Positions 18,236 through 27,197 of a DNA stretch of 64,000 nt are shown one piece after another. The stretch is from positions 1 to 64,000 of the forward strand of contig JBFMDH010000030.1 in assembly GCA_040754075.1 (NCBI GenBank). The letters are read 5' to 3'. The DNA comes from Acidobacteriota bacterium (GTDB lineage Bacteria > Acidobacteriota > Blastocatellia > UBA7656). Positions within the stretch are counted from its first letter, which is position 1; every line of letters starts with the position of its first letter. A model generated the notes under the pieces. It searched no databases. It had not been told where the DNA came from and saw only the letters and a list, made by a program, of their open reading frames with translations. The translations under genes were made by a program, and so were the position numbers.

Positions 18236-19105
18236 ATGACATTCTGTCCGAAATGTGGCACACAGGCATTAACCACCGATCAGAAATACTGCAAGCTGTG
18301 CGGCACCAATCTGGAAGCCGTCAATGAAGTTTTAGAAAAAGGCGCAAACAGAAAAGACGGCACCAAAACGCTTCCCGAAATTGCCGGAGATTTCGTCAGT
18401 ACCATCGTTGATACGGTTAAAGAGAGCGTCGGCGAAGTCAACATCAATAAAACTCCGCGAGCGGCGCGCAAGTCGGCAGAATGGGCAATCCATAAAGAAA
18501 ATTGGGAATTGCAAAAAAAAGCCAGTATAGAAAAATGGCAAGCCATTCACGAAGCCCGCGAAAAACGCCGCGCCGCGCGTCGCGCCGAACGCGCCCAGCC
18601 ACAGATGCCCAAACCTAAAGAGTGGCTCACCTATTCGCGACAACACAATTTAAAACATGGCTTGATGGGACTGCTGGGCGGTTCAGGCTTGGGGCTGTTT
18701 TTGTATTATGCAAGTAAAACGGCTTTGGAGAGCGGACTGGTTCAACAAATCGAAGAAGCCGCGCAGCAGCATCCGGTTGTCGGATTGGAATTCGGCTTGC
18801 GCGTTGTCTGGCTGATTGCCGCGATTCCGGTTTTGAAAGGCTTTGGGCAAATTCTTTACGCGGCATTTTTTGCCGAATCAATCAAGACGCTTGCCGAGCG
18901 TTTCGCGCCTCCCGTGCAAGCGCCAACCACTGAGAAAACGTTTTCAAGAAATACTGCGCCGCAAAACACTTCACCGATTTTTGAAAGTTTACCTGAAGTG
19001 CCACCGAGCATTACCGAAGGCACTACCAAATTTTTTGACGATGCGGAAAAGGAATCTGACGAATCTCCCAACTTCATGAATCGCGCCGCTTCCGAACGCG
19101 GATAA
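18236..19105 (+). CDS. Zinc-ribbon membrane protein with SITEGTT motif
   Basis: 289 residues. The N-terminal zinc ribbon (CPKCG...CKLCG, residues 4-22) is followed by a charged, alpha-helical stretch rich in Ala, Arg and Lys (about 75-135). Two hydrophobic segments (about 145-165 and 185-205) come next, then a Pro-rich tail containing PSITEGTTKFFDDAEKE. The GGAGG Shine-Dalgarno precedes ATG 18236. The tail motif recurs in the convergent gene at 19169. I know no function. Confidence 0.82.
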   Translation: MTFCPKCGTQALTTDQKYCKLCGTNLEAVNEVLEKGANRKDGTKTLPEIAGDFVSTIVDTVKESVGEVNINKTPRAARKSAEWAIHKENWELQKKASIEKWQAIHEAREKRRAARRAERAQPQMPKPKEWLTYSRQHNLKHGLMGLLGGSGLGLFLYYASKTALESGLVQQIEEAAQQHPVVGLEFGLRVVWLIAAIPVLKGFGQILYAAFFAESIKTLAERFAPPVQAPTTEKTFSRNTAPQNTSPIFESLPEVPPSITEGTTKFFDDAEKESDESPNFMNRAASERG

Positions 19106-19141
19106 ACCTTCATTCCGTCATAAACAATCTGCCGGGTTGAG

Positions 19142-19170
19142 TCAGCGGTCTCAGACCGCTGATGTTTTTT
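19142..19170 (+). terminator. REP-like palindrome, copy 2, with T-run (terminator)
   Basis: TCAGCGGTCT (19142-19151) pairs perfectly with AGACCGCTGA (19153-19162) and a run of T (TTTTTT, 19165-19170) follows on the plus strand. This is a standard intrinsic terminator for the zinc-ribbon gene ending at 19105. The bases before it (GTTGAG) and the GCGGTC/GACCGC stem match the REP-like family at 6273 and 59243. Confidence 0.75.
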
Positions 19171-19708
19171 ATTGACGCTCTTTGTCGAAGAGTTGCGTGG
19201 TGCCTTCGGTAATGCTCGGCGTATTGACGATTTCGGAAGTGTTCAATGGCTTATGAAAATTGTCTATGCGATGGGCTTCCGGTTGTGGCAAAGCCGACGG
19301 TGGAACCGGGCGCACAGGGTGCATTGGCGACATCGGTTGCCTGCGTTGAGGTGGTAACGGTTGCGGCGTCGAGTCTTTGAATATCAGTGAATAAATCAAG
19401 GTCGCAAATCCGGCTAAAAACATGGTGAATGGAATAATCAACGGAGCGGGATGATCAGCGGCGATAGCCCCTGCGAGAAAGATTGGCGAAATCACCGCGC
19501 TGATTAACATTAAAATCACGCCGATTTTTGTGCCGCGCGGTTTCGGCTTTTTTTCTGCAAAGGGTAAATTCTGCGGCGTCACATTCGGCACCATCGGCAA
19601 CATTCCATCAGTAGCGAGCAATTGCGAAGTGCCTTCGAGTTGAAACCCGCAACCTGAACAGAAGCGCATGTTGATTGCTTGTTCACGACCGCATTTCGGA
19701 CAAAACAT
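19169..19708 (-). CDS. Zinc-ribbon membrane protein with SITEGTT motif
   Basis: 179 residues. The zinc ribbon (CPKCG...CSGCG, residues 3-21) is followed by two membrane segments (about 63-82 and 90-110) and a proline-rich linker. The C-terminus is PSITEGTTQLFDKERQ, nearly the same as the tail of the convergent 18236 gene. The two differ in the middle, so they share modules rather than being simple duplicates. Function unknown; the tail may bind a partner protein. Confidence 0.82.
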   Translation of the reverse strand: MFCPKCGREQAINMRFCSGCGFQLEGTSQLLATDGMLPMVPNVTPQNLPFAEKKPKPRGTKIGVILMLISAVISPIFLAGAIAADHPAPLIIPFTMFLAGFATLIYSLIFKDSTPQPLPPQRRQPMSPMHPVRPVPPSALPQPEAHRIDNFHKPLNTSEIVNTPSITEGTTQLFDKERQ

Positions 19709-19761
19709 GGTTGACCTCGTTTATCGAATATCCCTTGCTCAGAGTTTTATATGATACGCAT

Positions 19762-20415
19762 TCATAAATCAACTACGTGGGGCGCATTTACCGGCTGATA
19801 AGCCTCATTGCATAACGAAGCATTCAAAAACAGAGTTCCGCCGATTTGCCTTTTGCCATACGAACCATGAATGTGACCGAAACAATGCACGCGCGGGTTT
19901 ACCTCTTCAACACGTTTAAGCAATAGCTCGCACCCGGCGTGTTCACCTCTGCCAAACGGTTGGTCAAGAATGCCCAGTGGCGGGCCGTGAGTAATCAACA
20001 CATCCGTATCATCGGGAATCAGCGACCAGTAATGTCGAAGCGCCGCGCCGCCACGCGGTTCATTAAATGCCCAATCGAAAAACCAGGGTTGGTGCGGCGA
20101 GCCATAAAATTTTATGCCTGCGATTTCTACGCCGCTGTCTTCCAGATAAATGATATGTTTGAGTGATGTGTGAGCCGGTTTATAAATTTGAAAAACCCAG
20201 TCGTGATTTCCGGCAATCAATAAAATTTTTTTGAACGGCAATTCGGCGCAATATTCATCAAACGACGCGAGATCATTGAGTTGAAATGAGGCGTCAATAT
20301 CGGCTTTGCCCGAATGATTGCGAAACACATCCCCGGCAATGATGAGCATATCGCCAGCGGGCAATTGAACGCGATCCAGCATGCCGTGACAATCTGAAGT
20401 GATGACTAAACGCAT
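19762..20415 (-). CDS. Calcineurin-like metallophosphoesterase
   Basis: 217 residues with the metal-binding signatures of the family in order: SDCHG (D8, H10), GDVF, GNHDW, THGPPLG and GHIHGSYG. These form a dinuclear metal site. Related small enzymes hydrolyse phosphoesters or nucleotides, but the substrate is unknown. It has no signal peptide and is probably cytosolic. It stands alone on the minus strand. Confidence 0.88.
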   Translation of the reverse strand: MRLVITSDCHGMLDRVQLPAGDMLIIAGDVFRNHSGKADIDASFQLNDLASFDEYCAELPFKKILLIAGNHDWVFQIYKPAHTSLKHIIYLEDSGVEIAGIKFYGSPHQPWFFDWAFNEPRGGAALRHYWSLIPDDTDVLITHGPPLGILDQPFGRGEHAGCELLLKRVEEVNPRVHCFGHIHGSYGKRQIGGTLFLNASLCNEAYQPVNAPHVVDL

Positions 20416-20714
20416 GGTTTTTAATTAAGGAAGCGAATGAAATCTCATTGCCCCCACTCTCTCTATCACTTTACCCCTACGCTGACAAGCACGTCAGACC
20501 AATGCTGTACGATGAATCGGTCAAGGAAAACGCAAAATCTGAGTCCCACTTTTAATCGCACCCGTGCGACCGCCAAAACGTGCTCTCGACAATCAGACAA
20601 CAAACGGGAATGATTAACCTATCGCGAACCATCGGGTTGGTCTACTGTAACGGGGTTAATCACATCCGGTCTACAGGATGAATGACCTGATGGATCATTC
20701 AAAGGAGTCGCGCG
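20416..20714. other. Intergenic region, no gene seen
   Basis: This 299-base gap separates divergent genes (phosphoesterase minus, AraC-type regulator plus). I see no convincing tRNA, terminator or heptamer array. GGAG at 20704-20707 is the likely Shine-Dalgarno of the regulator gene. The region should hold its promoter, but I could not pick out a convincing pair of hexamers. Confidence 0.4.
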
Positions 20715-21509
20715 TTGAGTATGATTGATATTTTAACCATTAAGAATGCTGTGGGTTTAACCGCCCCGCGACGCATCAGAAAATACGTTTTGATTTGGTG
20801 TTCATCGGGTGTTGCAACCCTTCTGGTTGATGAACAGGTTTTTGAATTGACCGCCAATACGGTGATTACGATTACCTCCGGGCAAATTCATTATTTGCAG
20901 AGTACACAAAATGCCGAAGGCTATGTGCTGGAATTCACTTACGACTTTTTCTGCAAAAACGATAACGATATCGAATTGATTTTTCATAACAGTCTGTTTT
21001 GCCACTTTGCGATGAATGAAGTGATATATCTGGGGAAAGGTCATTCGGCAGGCACAGAACTTCAACATATTGAGCGGGAATTAAAAGATAAGCCCTATCA
21101 ATACCTGATCACCATTCACAGCAGAATCGAACTGCTACTGGTTGAACTCAATCGCGCCAAGATCAAACAGGGGGGCGAAATTTACAAACCTGATGCGCTA
21201 TTTTTAAAATTTCTTGAAACCATCAGAGCCAATTTCAGTAAGAAATTAACCGTCCGCCAAATCGCCAAAATTTTAGCGACGACCGAATCACGACTCAATG
21301 AGCTTTCCAAATTGCACACCGGAAGAACGGCGCAAAGTGTCATTTACGGATTGGTGGCTTCCGAAGCCAAACGTTTGCTGACCTACGAAAAGCTGTCGGT
21401 TAAGGAAACGGCTTTTCGGTTAGGATTCGATGATCCGTTTTACTTCTCAAATTTCTTCAAAAAGCAAACCAACCTTTCCCCCAAAATGTACAAAGAAAAG
21501 TTCACTTGA
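20715..21509 (+). CDS. AraC-family transcriptional regulator
   Basis: 264 residues. The N-terminal half (about 15-140) has the cupin-like effector-binding pattern of AraC proteins. The C-terminal third (about 160-262) holds the two helix-turn-helix motifs: LTVRQIAKILATTESRLNEL and AFRLGFDDPFYFSNFFKKQT, the second being the classical AraC signature. The start is TTG 20715, because GGAG at 20704 lies 7 bases upstream; ATG 20721 would be 13 bases away. A cupin and a DoxX-type gene lie 100 bases downstream on the same strand and may be its targets. Confidence 0.92.
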   Translation: MSMIDILTIKNAVGLTAPRRIRKYVLIWCSSGVATLLVDEQVFELTANTVITITSGQIHYLQSTQNAEGYVLEFTYDFFCKNDNDIELIFHNSLFCHFAMNEVIYLGKGHSAGTELQHIERELKDKPYQYLITIHSRIELLLVELNRAKIKQGGEIYKPDALFLKFLETIRANFSKKLTVRQIAKILATTESRLNELSKLHTGRTAQSVIYGLVASEAKRLLTYEKLSVKETAFRLGFDDPFYFSNFFKKQTNLSPKMYKEKFT

Positions 21510-21609
21510 AAATTACATACTTTTCCCAAAATCCTCTATTCCCGTTGAACCATTGCCCTGCCAGAATGATGACCGGAATTTAAAATCAGATGGAGGCAAG
21601 AATTAACAA

Positions 21610-22002
21610 ATGATTAAGACAAGTCACAACCAGCTTGTTAGAACGAATGAGATAAAGTGGATGCCGCTTGACGAGGATTTGGTCAAAGGCGTCTTTATAA
21701 AATCATTACTCTTCGATGAAGAAAACAAACGTTCGCCGACAATCCTTTTGAGATTTGAAGCCGGGGCGACCTATCCCTTACACAATCATCCAGGCGGCGA
21801 AGAAATTTATGTCCTTGAGGGTGATGTCAAACTTGGCAAAACCGAACTGAAAACCGGTGATTATCTTTTCACGGCAGTGAATCATAAACACCGTGTCAGT
21901 ACGCAAAACGGCTGCATTTTATTGCTGAAAGTTCCACAGCCGGTCAAAATCCTGGAGTCGCGCGGCGAGAATGACCTGGGAGATGAAAGTCATGAAAGTT
22001 GA
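21610..22002 (+). CDS. Cupin-domain protein (ChrR-type fold)
   Basis: 130 residues, a single cupin barrel. The two cupin motifs are visible: PLHNHPGGEEIYVLEGD (metal ligands H, H, E) and a second part around HKHRVSTQNG. The closest style is the cupin half of ChrR-type anti-sigma factors or stand-alone oxidative-stress cupins. No sigma factor lies next to it. It overlaps the start of the DoxX-like gene by 11 bases and lies downstream of the AraC regulator. Confidence 0.85.
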   Translation: MIKTSHNQLVRTNEIKWMPLDEDLVKGVFIKSLLFDEENKRSPTILLRFEAGATYPLHNHPGGEEIYVLEGDVKLGKTELKTGDYLFTAVNHKHRVSTQNGCILLLKVPQPVKILESRGENDLGDESHES

Positions 22003-22450
22003 GAGCCGCAGACTGGCGGAAACGGCGAAAATTTATCTGCGGGTGGCTTTGGCGGCGGCTTATCTCTCGTCGGTCGCTTCACGTTTCGGTTGGCGGGGAG
22101 CCGGTAGGGGATGGGGCAATTTTCAGAATTTTCTCGACTACACAGCCAAACTCAATCCGTTTTTGCCTGCTTCCCTCATTCCTGTTGTCGGCTGGATGGC
22201 AACAATTGCCGAGGTGGCTTTTGCGGTTTTACTGCTCATCGGGTTTCGCATCAAAACCACGGCGTTCTTAAGCGGCATTTTACTGCTGTTATTTGCCGTC
22301 GGAATGACACTCGGATTCGGATTTAAAGAACCGCTCGATTACTCGGTTTACACGGCTTCAGCCGGTTCTTTCCTGCTCGCCGCGTGGCACAAAAACGCTT
22401 TCAGTGTAGATGCGATGATCGGCAATGCAGCCGAAATCAACGGGCAATAA
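21992..22450 (+). CDS. DoxX-family membrane protein
   Basis: About 152 residues and four membrane spans, the DoxX layout. YLRVALAAAYLSSVASRFGW near the N-terminus and the paired helices IPVVGWMATIAEVAFAVLLL and TAFLSGILLLLFAVGMTLG are typical. DoxX-like proteins occur in quinone or redox-linked membrane processes; the exact function is unclear. ATG 21992 is chosen because GGGAG (21980-21984) precedes it at 7 bases; the frame also opens at 21971. It overlaps the cupin stop, so translation is coupled. Confidence 0.85.
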   Translation: MKVESRRLAETAKIYLRVALAAAYLSSVASRFGWRGAGRGWGNFQNFLDYTAKLNPFLPASLIPVVGWMATIAEVAFAVLLLIGFRIKTTAFLSGILLLLFAVGMTLGFGFKEPLDYSVYTASAGSFLLAAWHKNAFSVDAMIGNAAEINGQ

Positions 22451-22570
22451 CTACGGGTAAAATAAGAACCGGTGAACATCAAAGGCTACCTGAAGACGAA
22501 TAATCAGTGACTGCGACTCAGGGCGAAGTTTCTTCTTGAGTCAGTATAAGAAAAAAATTGAGGTGAACGA

Positions 22571-23362
22571 ATGAATCAGAAAAAAATTTGTACAGCTTGT
22601 GGTACGCAATTTCCCAACCTCGAGCAAGCGCCGGAGTGTTGTCCGATTTGCAGCGATGACCGGCAGTATCTTCCCGAAAGCGGACAAACCTGGACTACGC
22701 TCGATGACCTGTCAAAAAATTTCAAGGTCATGACTCAAAACCTAACCGACAATCTTTATGAAATGAAAATGACGCCGCACTTTGCCATCGGTCAAAGGGC
22801 GCTGTTGATTGTCGCGCCGGGCGGAAACATTTTGTGGGATTGCATACCCTTGCTTGACGAACCAACCATTGATTTCATCAATTCAAAAGGTGGGTTAAAA
22901 GCCATCGCTTTTTCTCATCCACATTTTTATAGCACGATGGGTGATTGGGCAGAAGTTTTTAACTGCACGATATACATTCATCAATCGGACGACCAATGGA
23001 TTGTTCAAAAAACCAACCGCATTAATTTATGGTCGGGAATGGAACTCAAATTGTGGGACAATATTAAAATAATCAATATCGGCGGACATTTTCCCGGTAG
23101 CTGCATTCTTCACGTCCCCTTTTTATCGGCGGAAGGGGTTATTATGTGTGGCGATAGTTTCGTCATTTCACCCAGTAAAAAGCATATTGCGGTAATGCAC
23201 AGCTATCCCAACAAAATACCTTTGCCGCTGAACGAGATAAACCGTATCAAAGAACGAATGCGACCTTTGCAATTCGACACCCTCTATGCCTGGAATTCCT
23301 CGCAAAATATCTGCTCGGAGGCGAAATTGCTTTTGGAAGATTCATTGGCGCGATATGTTTAA
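22571..23362 (+). CDS. MBL-fold protein with N-terminal zinc ribbon, degenerate active site
   Basis: 263 residues. A zinc ribbon (C7-x2-C10 ... C24/C25-x2-C28) is followed by a metallo-beta-lactamase-fold domain. The first MBL motif reads SHPHFYSTMGDW: the usual H-x-H-x-D-H has Tyr and Ser in the last two positions. A late GGHFPGS and CGDSF preserve other metal-site positions, so metal binding may be altered. GAGGTGA precedes ATG 22571. It follows the DoxX gene on the same strand with a 120-base gap, so it may be a separate transcript. Confidence 0.85.
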   Translation: MNQKKICTACGTQFPNLEQAPECCPICSDDRQYLPESGQTWTTLDDLSKNFKVMTQNLTDNLYEMKMTPHFAIGQRALLIVAPGGNILWDCIPLLDEPTIDFINSKGGLKAIAFSHPHFYSTMGDWAEVFNCTIYIHQSDDQWIVQKTNRINLWSGMELKLWDNIKIINIGGHFPGSCILHVPFLSAEGVIMCGDSFVISPSKKHIAVMHSYPNKIPLPLNEINRIKERMRPLQFDTLYAWNSSQNICSEAKLLLEDSLARYV

Positions 23363-23415
23363 TCAGGCTGCGGAGAATTTTGTATTGCAGGATTTTTTCA
23401 ATGCCGCATAAACAA

Positions 23416-23466
23416 TTAAATCACTCGAAACCCGACAACTCATTTGCGGTGTTTCGAGTGATTTAA
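23416..23466. terminator. Bidirectional terminator hairpin
   Basis: A perfect 16-bp inverted repeat (TTAAATCACTCGAAAC at 23416-23431 and its complement at 23451-23466) with a 19-base loop. It lies between the convergent ends of the MBL-type gene (23362) and dxs (23494). The A/T-rich outer pairs supply weak T-runs on both sides. Confidence 0.75.
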
Positions 23467-23493
23467 AATTTCGCTCACCGGCATATTGGCGAT

Positions 23494-25389
23494 TTATTTC
23501 ATAGCAAAACTGTATTTGCTCGCCATGAATTCTTTGGCGCTCTTGTAAATCCCTTCACCATCCAATCCGTATTTGCCGAGCAGCACATTTTGCGGTCCGT
23601 GTTCGATTAATTTATCTTCAAATCCTAAACGCAGCACACGAACATCGTACATTTTATGTTGTTCTAAAAGTTCAAGAACGGCGCTGCCGAAACCGGTCAT
23701 TAAATAATGGTCTTCGACCGTGACGAGCGAACCGTGCGATTGCGCCAAAGCTAAAATCAGTTCTTCATCCAGCGGCTTCACGAATCGCGCATTGACCACC
23801 GTTGCATTGATACCATCGGCTGCCAGTTTTTCGGCAGCCTTCATACAAAACGCGACCTGCGTGCCGATGCCTAAAATTGCCACATCGGTTCCGTCGCGTA
23901 AAATTTCGGCTTTGCCGATTTCAAGGGCGTTAATCTCTGCGTCCATCGGTACGCCCAGTCCATTGCCGCGCGGGTAACGAAGCGACGCCGGACCTTTGAA
24001 ATAGACCGCCGTCTTTAACATATGCCGGAGTTCGTTTTCATCTTTTGGAGCCATCACCACAAATCCGGGCATATGTCTCAGGTATCCATAATCCATCAAA
24101 CCGTGATGCGTCGGACCATCCGCACCGGCAACCCCGCCTCTATCTAAAGCAAACGTGACATCAAGATTCATCAACACCACATCATGAAAAATCTGGTCAT
24201 AGGCGCGTTGCAAAAATGTCGAATAGATTGCCGCAATCGGGCGCAAGCCTTCTGTCGCCAGTCCCGCAGCAAAGGTCACCGCATGTTGTTCGGCAATCGC
24301 TGTGTCGAACGTGCGGTCGGGAAATTCTTTCATCACTTTGCTGAGTCCCGTGCCATCGGGCATGGCTGCGGTAATCGCGACGATTTTTTCATCTTCGCGC
24401 ATCAGGTCAATGGTTGCCTGCGCGAAGACATTGGTATAGGTCGGAGCCGGGTTGCTGTCTTTGATGAATTTTCCGGTCGAGATTTCAAAAGCCGAGGTGC
24501 CGTGCCACGCGGCTTTGTCGTGTTCGGCTGGCGCATAGCCTTTGCCTTTGACGGTGAGCGCGTGAATCAACACCGGACCATCTTCTTTCTTGGCTTCTTC
24601 GAGGGTTTTAAGAATCGCGTCAATATCGTGCCCGTTGATTGGTCCCATATAACGCAAGCCTAACTCTTCCCAGAGCGCGCCCGGAATGATTTGACTGGCG
24701 AGCGCATCTTTTAATGATTTACCGACCGATAGCATCTTTTCGCCGACCGCCGGAATCATCTTCACCCACTCTTCGATTTCGTGTTTGAGTTCGTGATAGG
24801 GTTTCGCGCCGCGTATGCGGTTAAGATACCCAGAGAGGGCACCGACATTCGGAGCAATCGACATTTCGTTATCATTGAGCAGAATGATCATCTTCTTTTT
24901 CAGATGCCCGACCTGATTGATGCCTTCAAGCGCCATGCCTGCCGTGAGTCCCGCGTCCCCGATAAACGCAACCACATGAAAATCTTCTTCGTTAATATCG
25001 CGCGCCGCTGCCATGCCGAGCGCCGCAGATATCGAGGTTCCCGCGTGTGCCGCATTGAATACATCATAAACCGATTCTTCGCGTCGCAGGAAACCGCTGA
25101 TGCCGCCATATTGACGAATGGTCGGGAATTGATCGCGGCGACCGGTCAAAATTTTATGGGCGTAGGCTTGATGACCGATGTCAAAAACCAGTTTGTCTTT
25201 TGGCGTATCAAAGGCGTAATGCATTGCCAGGATGAGTTCTACGGGTCCTAGACTGGCGCCGGTGTGACCGCCGATTTTCGACAAGGTTTCAATCATATAA
25301 TCGCGGATTTCATCGGCGACAGTTTGCAGTTTGGATTGCGGAATATTGCGTAAATCAGCAGGGTCATTGATCTGTTTCAATAAAGTCAT
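23494..25389 (-). CDS. dxs: 1-deoxy-D-xylulose-5-phosphate synthase
   Basis: 631 residues, full length. DXS condenses pyruvate with glyceraldehyde-3-phosphate in the first step of the MEP isoprenoid pathway using thiamine diphosphate. Motifs in order: GGHTGASLGPVELILAMHY, FDIGHQAYAHKILTGR, then the TPP motif region IGDAGLTAGMALEG with NDNEMSI, the domain II segment AIAEQHAVTFAAGLA with the catalytic Glu, and DRGGVAGADGPTHHG. GDAG in place of the common GDGA is a small deviation. It lies downstream of ispA on the same strand, the arrangement known from the xseB-ispA-dxs operon. Confidence 0.97.
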   Translation of the reverse strand: MTLLKQINDPADLRNIPQSKLQTVADEIRDYMIETLSKIGGHTGASLGPVELILAMHYAFDTPKDKLVFDIGHQAYAHKILTGRRDQFPTIRQYGGISGFLRREESVYDVFNAAHAGTSISAALGMAAARDINEEDFHVVAFIGDAGLTAGMALEGINQVGHLKKKMIILLNDNEMSIAPNVGALSGYLNRIRGAKPYHELKHEIEEWVKMIPAVGEKMLSVGKSLKDALASQIIPGALWEELGLRYMGPINGHDIDAILKTLEEAKKEDGPVLIHALTVKGKGYAPAEHDKAAWHGTSAFEISTGKFIKDSNPAPTYTNVFAQATIDLMREDEKIVAITAAMPDGTGLSKVMKEFPDRTFDTAIAEQHAVTFAAGLATEGLRPIAAIYSTFLQRAYDQIFHDVVLMNLDVTFALDRGGVAGADGPTHHGLMDYGYLRHMPGFVVMAPKDENELRHMLKTAVYFKGPASLRYPRGNGLGVPMDAEINALEIGKAEILRDGTDVAILGIGTQVAFCMKAAEKLAADGINATVVNARFVKPLDEELILALAQSHGSLVTVEDHYLMTGFGSAVLELLEQHKMYDVRVLRLGFEDKLIEHGPQNVLLGKYGLDGEGIYKSAKEFMASKYSFAMK

Positions 25390-25512
25390 TTTATGGCTCC
25401 TTATTTTTAGAAAAGACGACTTGGCAACGCCTTTAGTTGCTGCCTGATAAATTTGGGTTTGCTCATAATTTTGAATTCAGAATATAGCGGTTTGATAGAC
25501 AGTTGTCACTCT

Positions 25513-26418
25513 CTAAGATTGTCTTTCAATGATGAAGCGGGCGATGGACTGGAGTATGCGGGTGTCGCCGCCAAGGGATGAAACGATGGTAACGGCTTCG
25601 TCAACCATTTCGCGAGCTTTGGCGTGTGAAGCGTCGAGTCCATGAATTGCCGGATAAGTCGCTTTAGCGGCGGCGAGGTCTTTGCCTGCGGTCTTGCCCA
25701 ACTGTTCACTGGTTTGCGTGACATCCAAAATATCATCGGCAATTTGAAAGGCGAGTCCGATGCACTCGCCGTAACGAATGATTTTCTGCATCTCGTCATC
25801 ATTTGCCCCGGCGATGATGCCGCCAACCAGGCAACAGACGCGAATCATCGCGCCGGTTTTTGAGCGGTGAATGTATTCAAGCGTCGCTGCGTCAACCGCT
25901 TTGCCTTCGCTTTCGATATCGACCACCTGTCCGCCGATTAAAGCTTCGATGGTTCCTGCGGCATTGGCAATTTCGCGAATCACCCGCACCTGTTTTTCGG
26001 CGTCGCGATTCACGGCGTCGGCTGCGAGCGTGCGAAAGGCTTGCGTAAGCAGAGCGTCACCGGCGAGGATGGCAATTGCTTCACCGAAAGCTTTGTGACA
26101 GGTCGGACGCCCGCGCCGCAAATCATCATTATCCATTGCCGGCAAATCATCGTGAATCAGCGAATAGGTGTGAATCATTTCCACAGCGCACGCCGCGGGC
26201 ATCAGGTCTTCGGTTGCTGCGCCCAGGGCTTCACCGCTTGCGAGAACAAGAATGGGGCGCAGGCGTTTGCCGCCCGCAAATATCGAATAACGCATGGCGC
26301 GGTGAATGGAATCAGGTTGCACCGATTCCTGTGGTAAGAATTTATCGAGCCAGGCGTTTACTTCTTCGGTTCGACGTGTGAAGTATTGGGTTAGTGATTC
26401 GCTTGCGAATGTTGTCAT
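25513..26418 (-). CDS. ispA: Polyprenyl diphosphate synthase (IspA type)
   Basis: 301 residues. A trans-prenyltransferase making farnesyl or geranylgeranyl diphosphate. The first aspartate-rich motif is DDLPAMDNDD (about residue 90), followed by RRGRPTCHKAFGE; the second is DDILDVTQ (about 230). The order (xseB upstream, dxs downstream) supports IspA. Chain length cannot be read off with certainty. Between xseB and ispA lie an HNH gene and a MITE-like element, so this gene may need its own promoter. Confidence 0.95.
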   Translation of the reverse strand: MTTFASESLTQYFTRRTEEVNAWLDKFLPQESVQPDSIHRAMRYSIFAGGKRLRPILVLASGEALGAATEDLMPAACAVEMIHTYSLIHDDLPAMDNDDLRRGRPTCHKAFGEAIAILAGDALLTQAFRTLAADAVNRDAEKQVRVIREIANAAGTIEALIGGQVVDIESEGKAVDAATLEYIHRSKTGAMIRVCCLVGGIIAGANDDEMQKIIRYGECIGLAFQIADDILDVTQTSEQLGKTAGKDLAAAKATYPAIHGLDASHAKAREMVDEAVTIVSSLGGDTRILQSIARFIIERQS

Positions 26419-26475
26419 AGCAGTAAATAAATCTTATGAAATCTGCCTATCAGACATAGATTAATATCCCTATTG

Positions 26476-26611
26476 AATTAGTACATTGGAAACTAAGTTA
26501 GTTGATATTCCTTTAGCGTTCAGAGTTACGCATTTATGCGTGAATTGCTCTTCTCTCACGCCTGAAGGCGTTACTCTGAACCTCAAGAAATTTAGTTTCC
26601 AATGTAATTAG
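26476..26611. repeat. MITE-like nested inverted repeat
   Basis: The element is about 136 bases. Outer arms TACATTGGAAACTAA (26482-26496) and TTAGTTTCCAATGTA (26592-26606) are near-perfect complements. Inside lies a second pair: GTTCAGAGTTACGC (26519-26532) against GGCGTTACTCTGAAC (26568-26582), and a third around CACGCCTGAAGGCG. No protein is encoded. Its right edge abuts the stop of the HNH gene, and it separates the HNH gene from ispA. Confidence 0.8.
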
Positions 26612-26614
26612 TTT

Positions 26615-27160
26615 TCAAAATAAATTGCTACGTATTTTTTCTGCAATCATATCGGCTTCATTCATTAATTCAAATATTTGTTCTCTCAATTTCAAATACT
26701 GTGCCCATTCCTCTGGCATTTCTATTTTGATTTTTTCAAGGTCTACCGGTTTAGCATGGCGTTGAAGATATAATTTTAACCGTCGTTTCAATTCTTCCTT
26801 GGTATTTTCCTCTTTTACATTTTTATCAATGAAAGATTCCCAATCTTTTGCTCCTTTTTTTGAATTGCAACTCTTGCAACAAGGAACAAGGTTTCCTATT
26901 TGATGACCATAGCCTCGCAGTTCTGAATTTTTTACTAAGCTGATTAGATGATCCCAAGTTTCGGCTTTAAAATTACAATAAATACAATGCAGCTCAACGT
27001 CTGGGTTTTGCCCGATTAGTCTCAAACCTTCATCTATAAGTTTATCGTTATAAGTATCGTTTGGCGCAAGTGCAGACGCAAAAGCATTGTTAATTGTTGT
27101 TTTCCGTTCTTTGTAAATTGAATAAGGTTTGAGATGTTTTTTTATGGATTGCTTTTTCAT
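26615..27160 (-). CDS. HNH endonuclease
   Basis: 181 residues. Zinc-stabilised HNH core: CIYC (C59, C62), DHL (D70, H71; catalytic His), GNLVPCCKSCNSKKG (N90, C95/C98). The N-terminal 30 residues are basic and the C-terminal 60 are helical. Genes of this type occur as stand-alone nucleases, in restriction, or in mobile elements. It is AT-rich compared with its neighbours and interrupts the conserved xseB-ispA-dxs order, so acquisition is likely. No Shine-Dalgarno is visible before ATG 27160. Confidence 0.88.
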   Translation of the reverse strand: MKKQSIKKHLKPYSIYKERKTTINNAFASALAPNDTYNDKLIDEGLRLIGQNPDVELHCIYCNFKAETWDHLISLVKNSELRGYGHQIGNLVPCCKSCNSKKGAKDWESFIDKNVKEENTKEELKRRLKLYLQRHAKPVDLEKIKIEMPEEWAQYLKLREQIFELMNEADMIAEKIRSNLF

Positions 27161-27197
27161 TTTATCGGATTAAACCAATTCAATGTGGTAATCAAAG

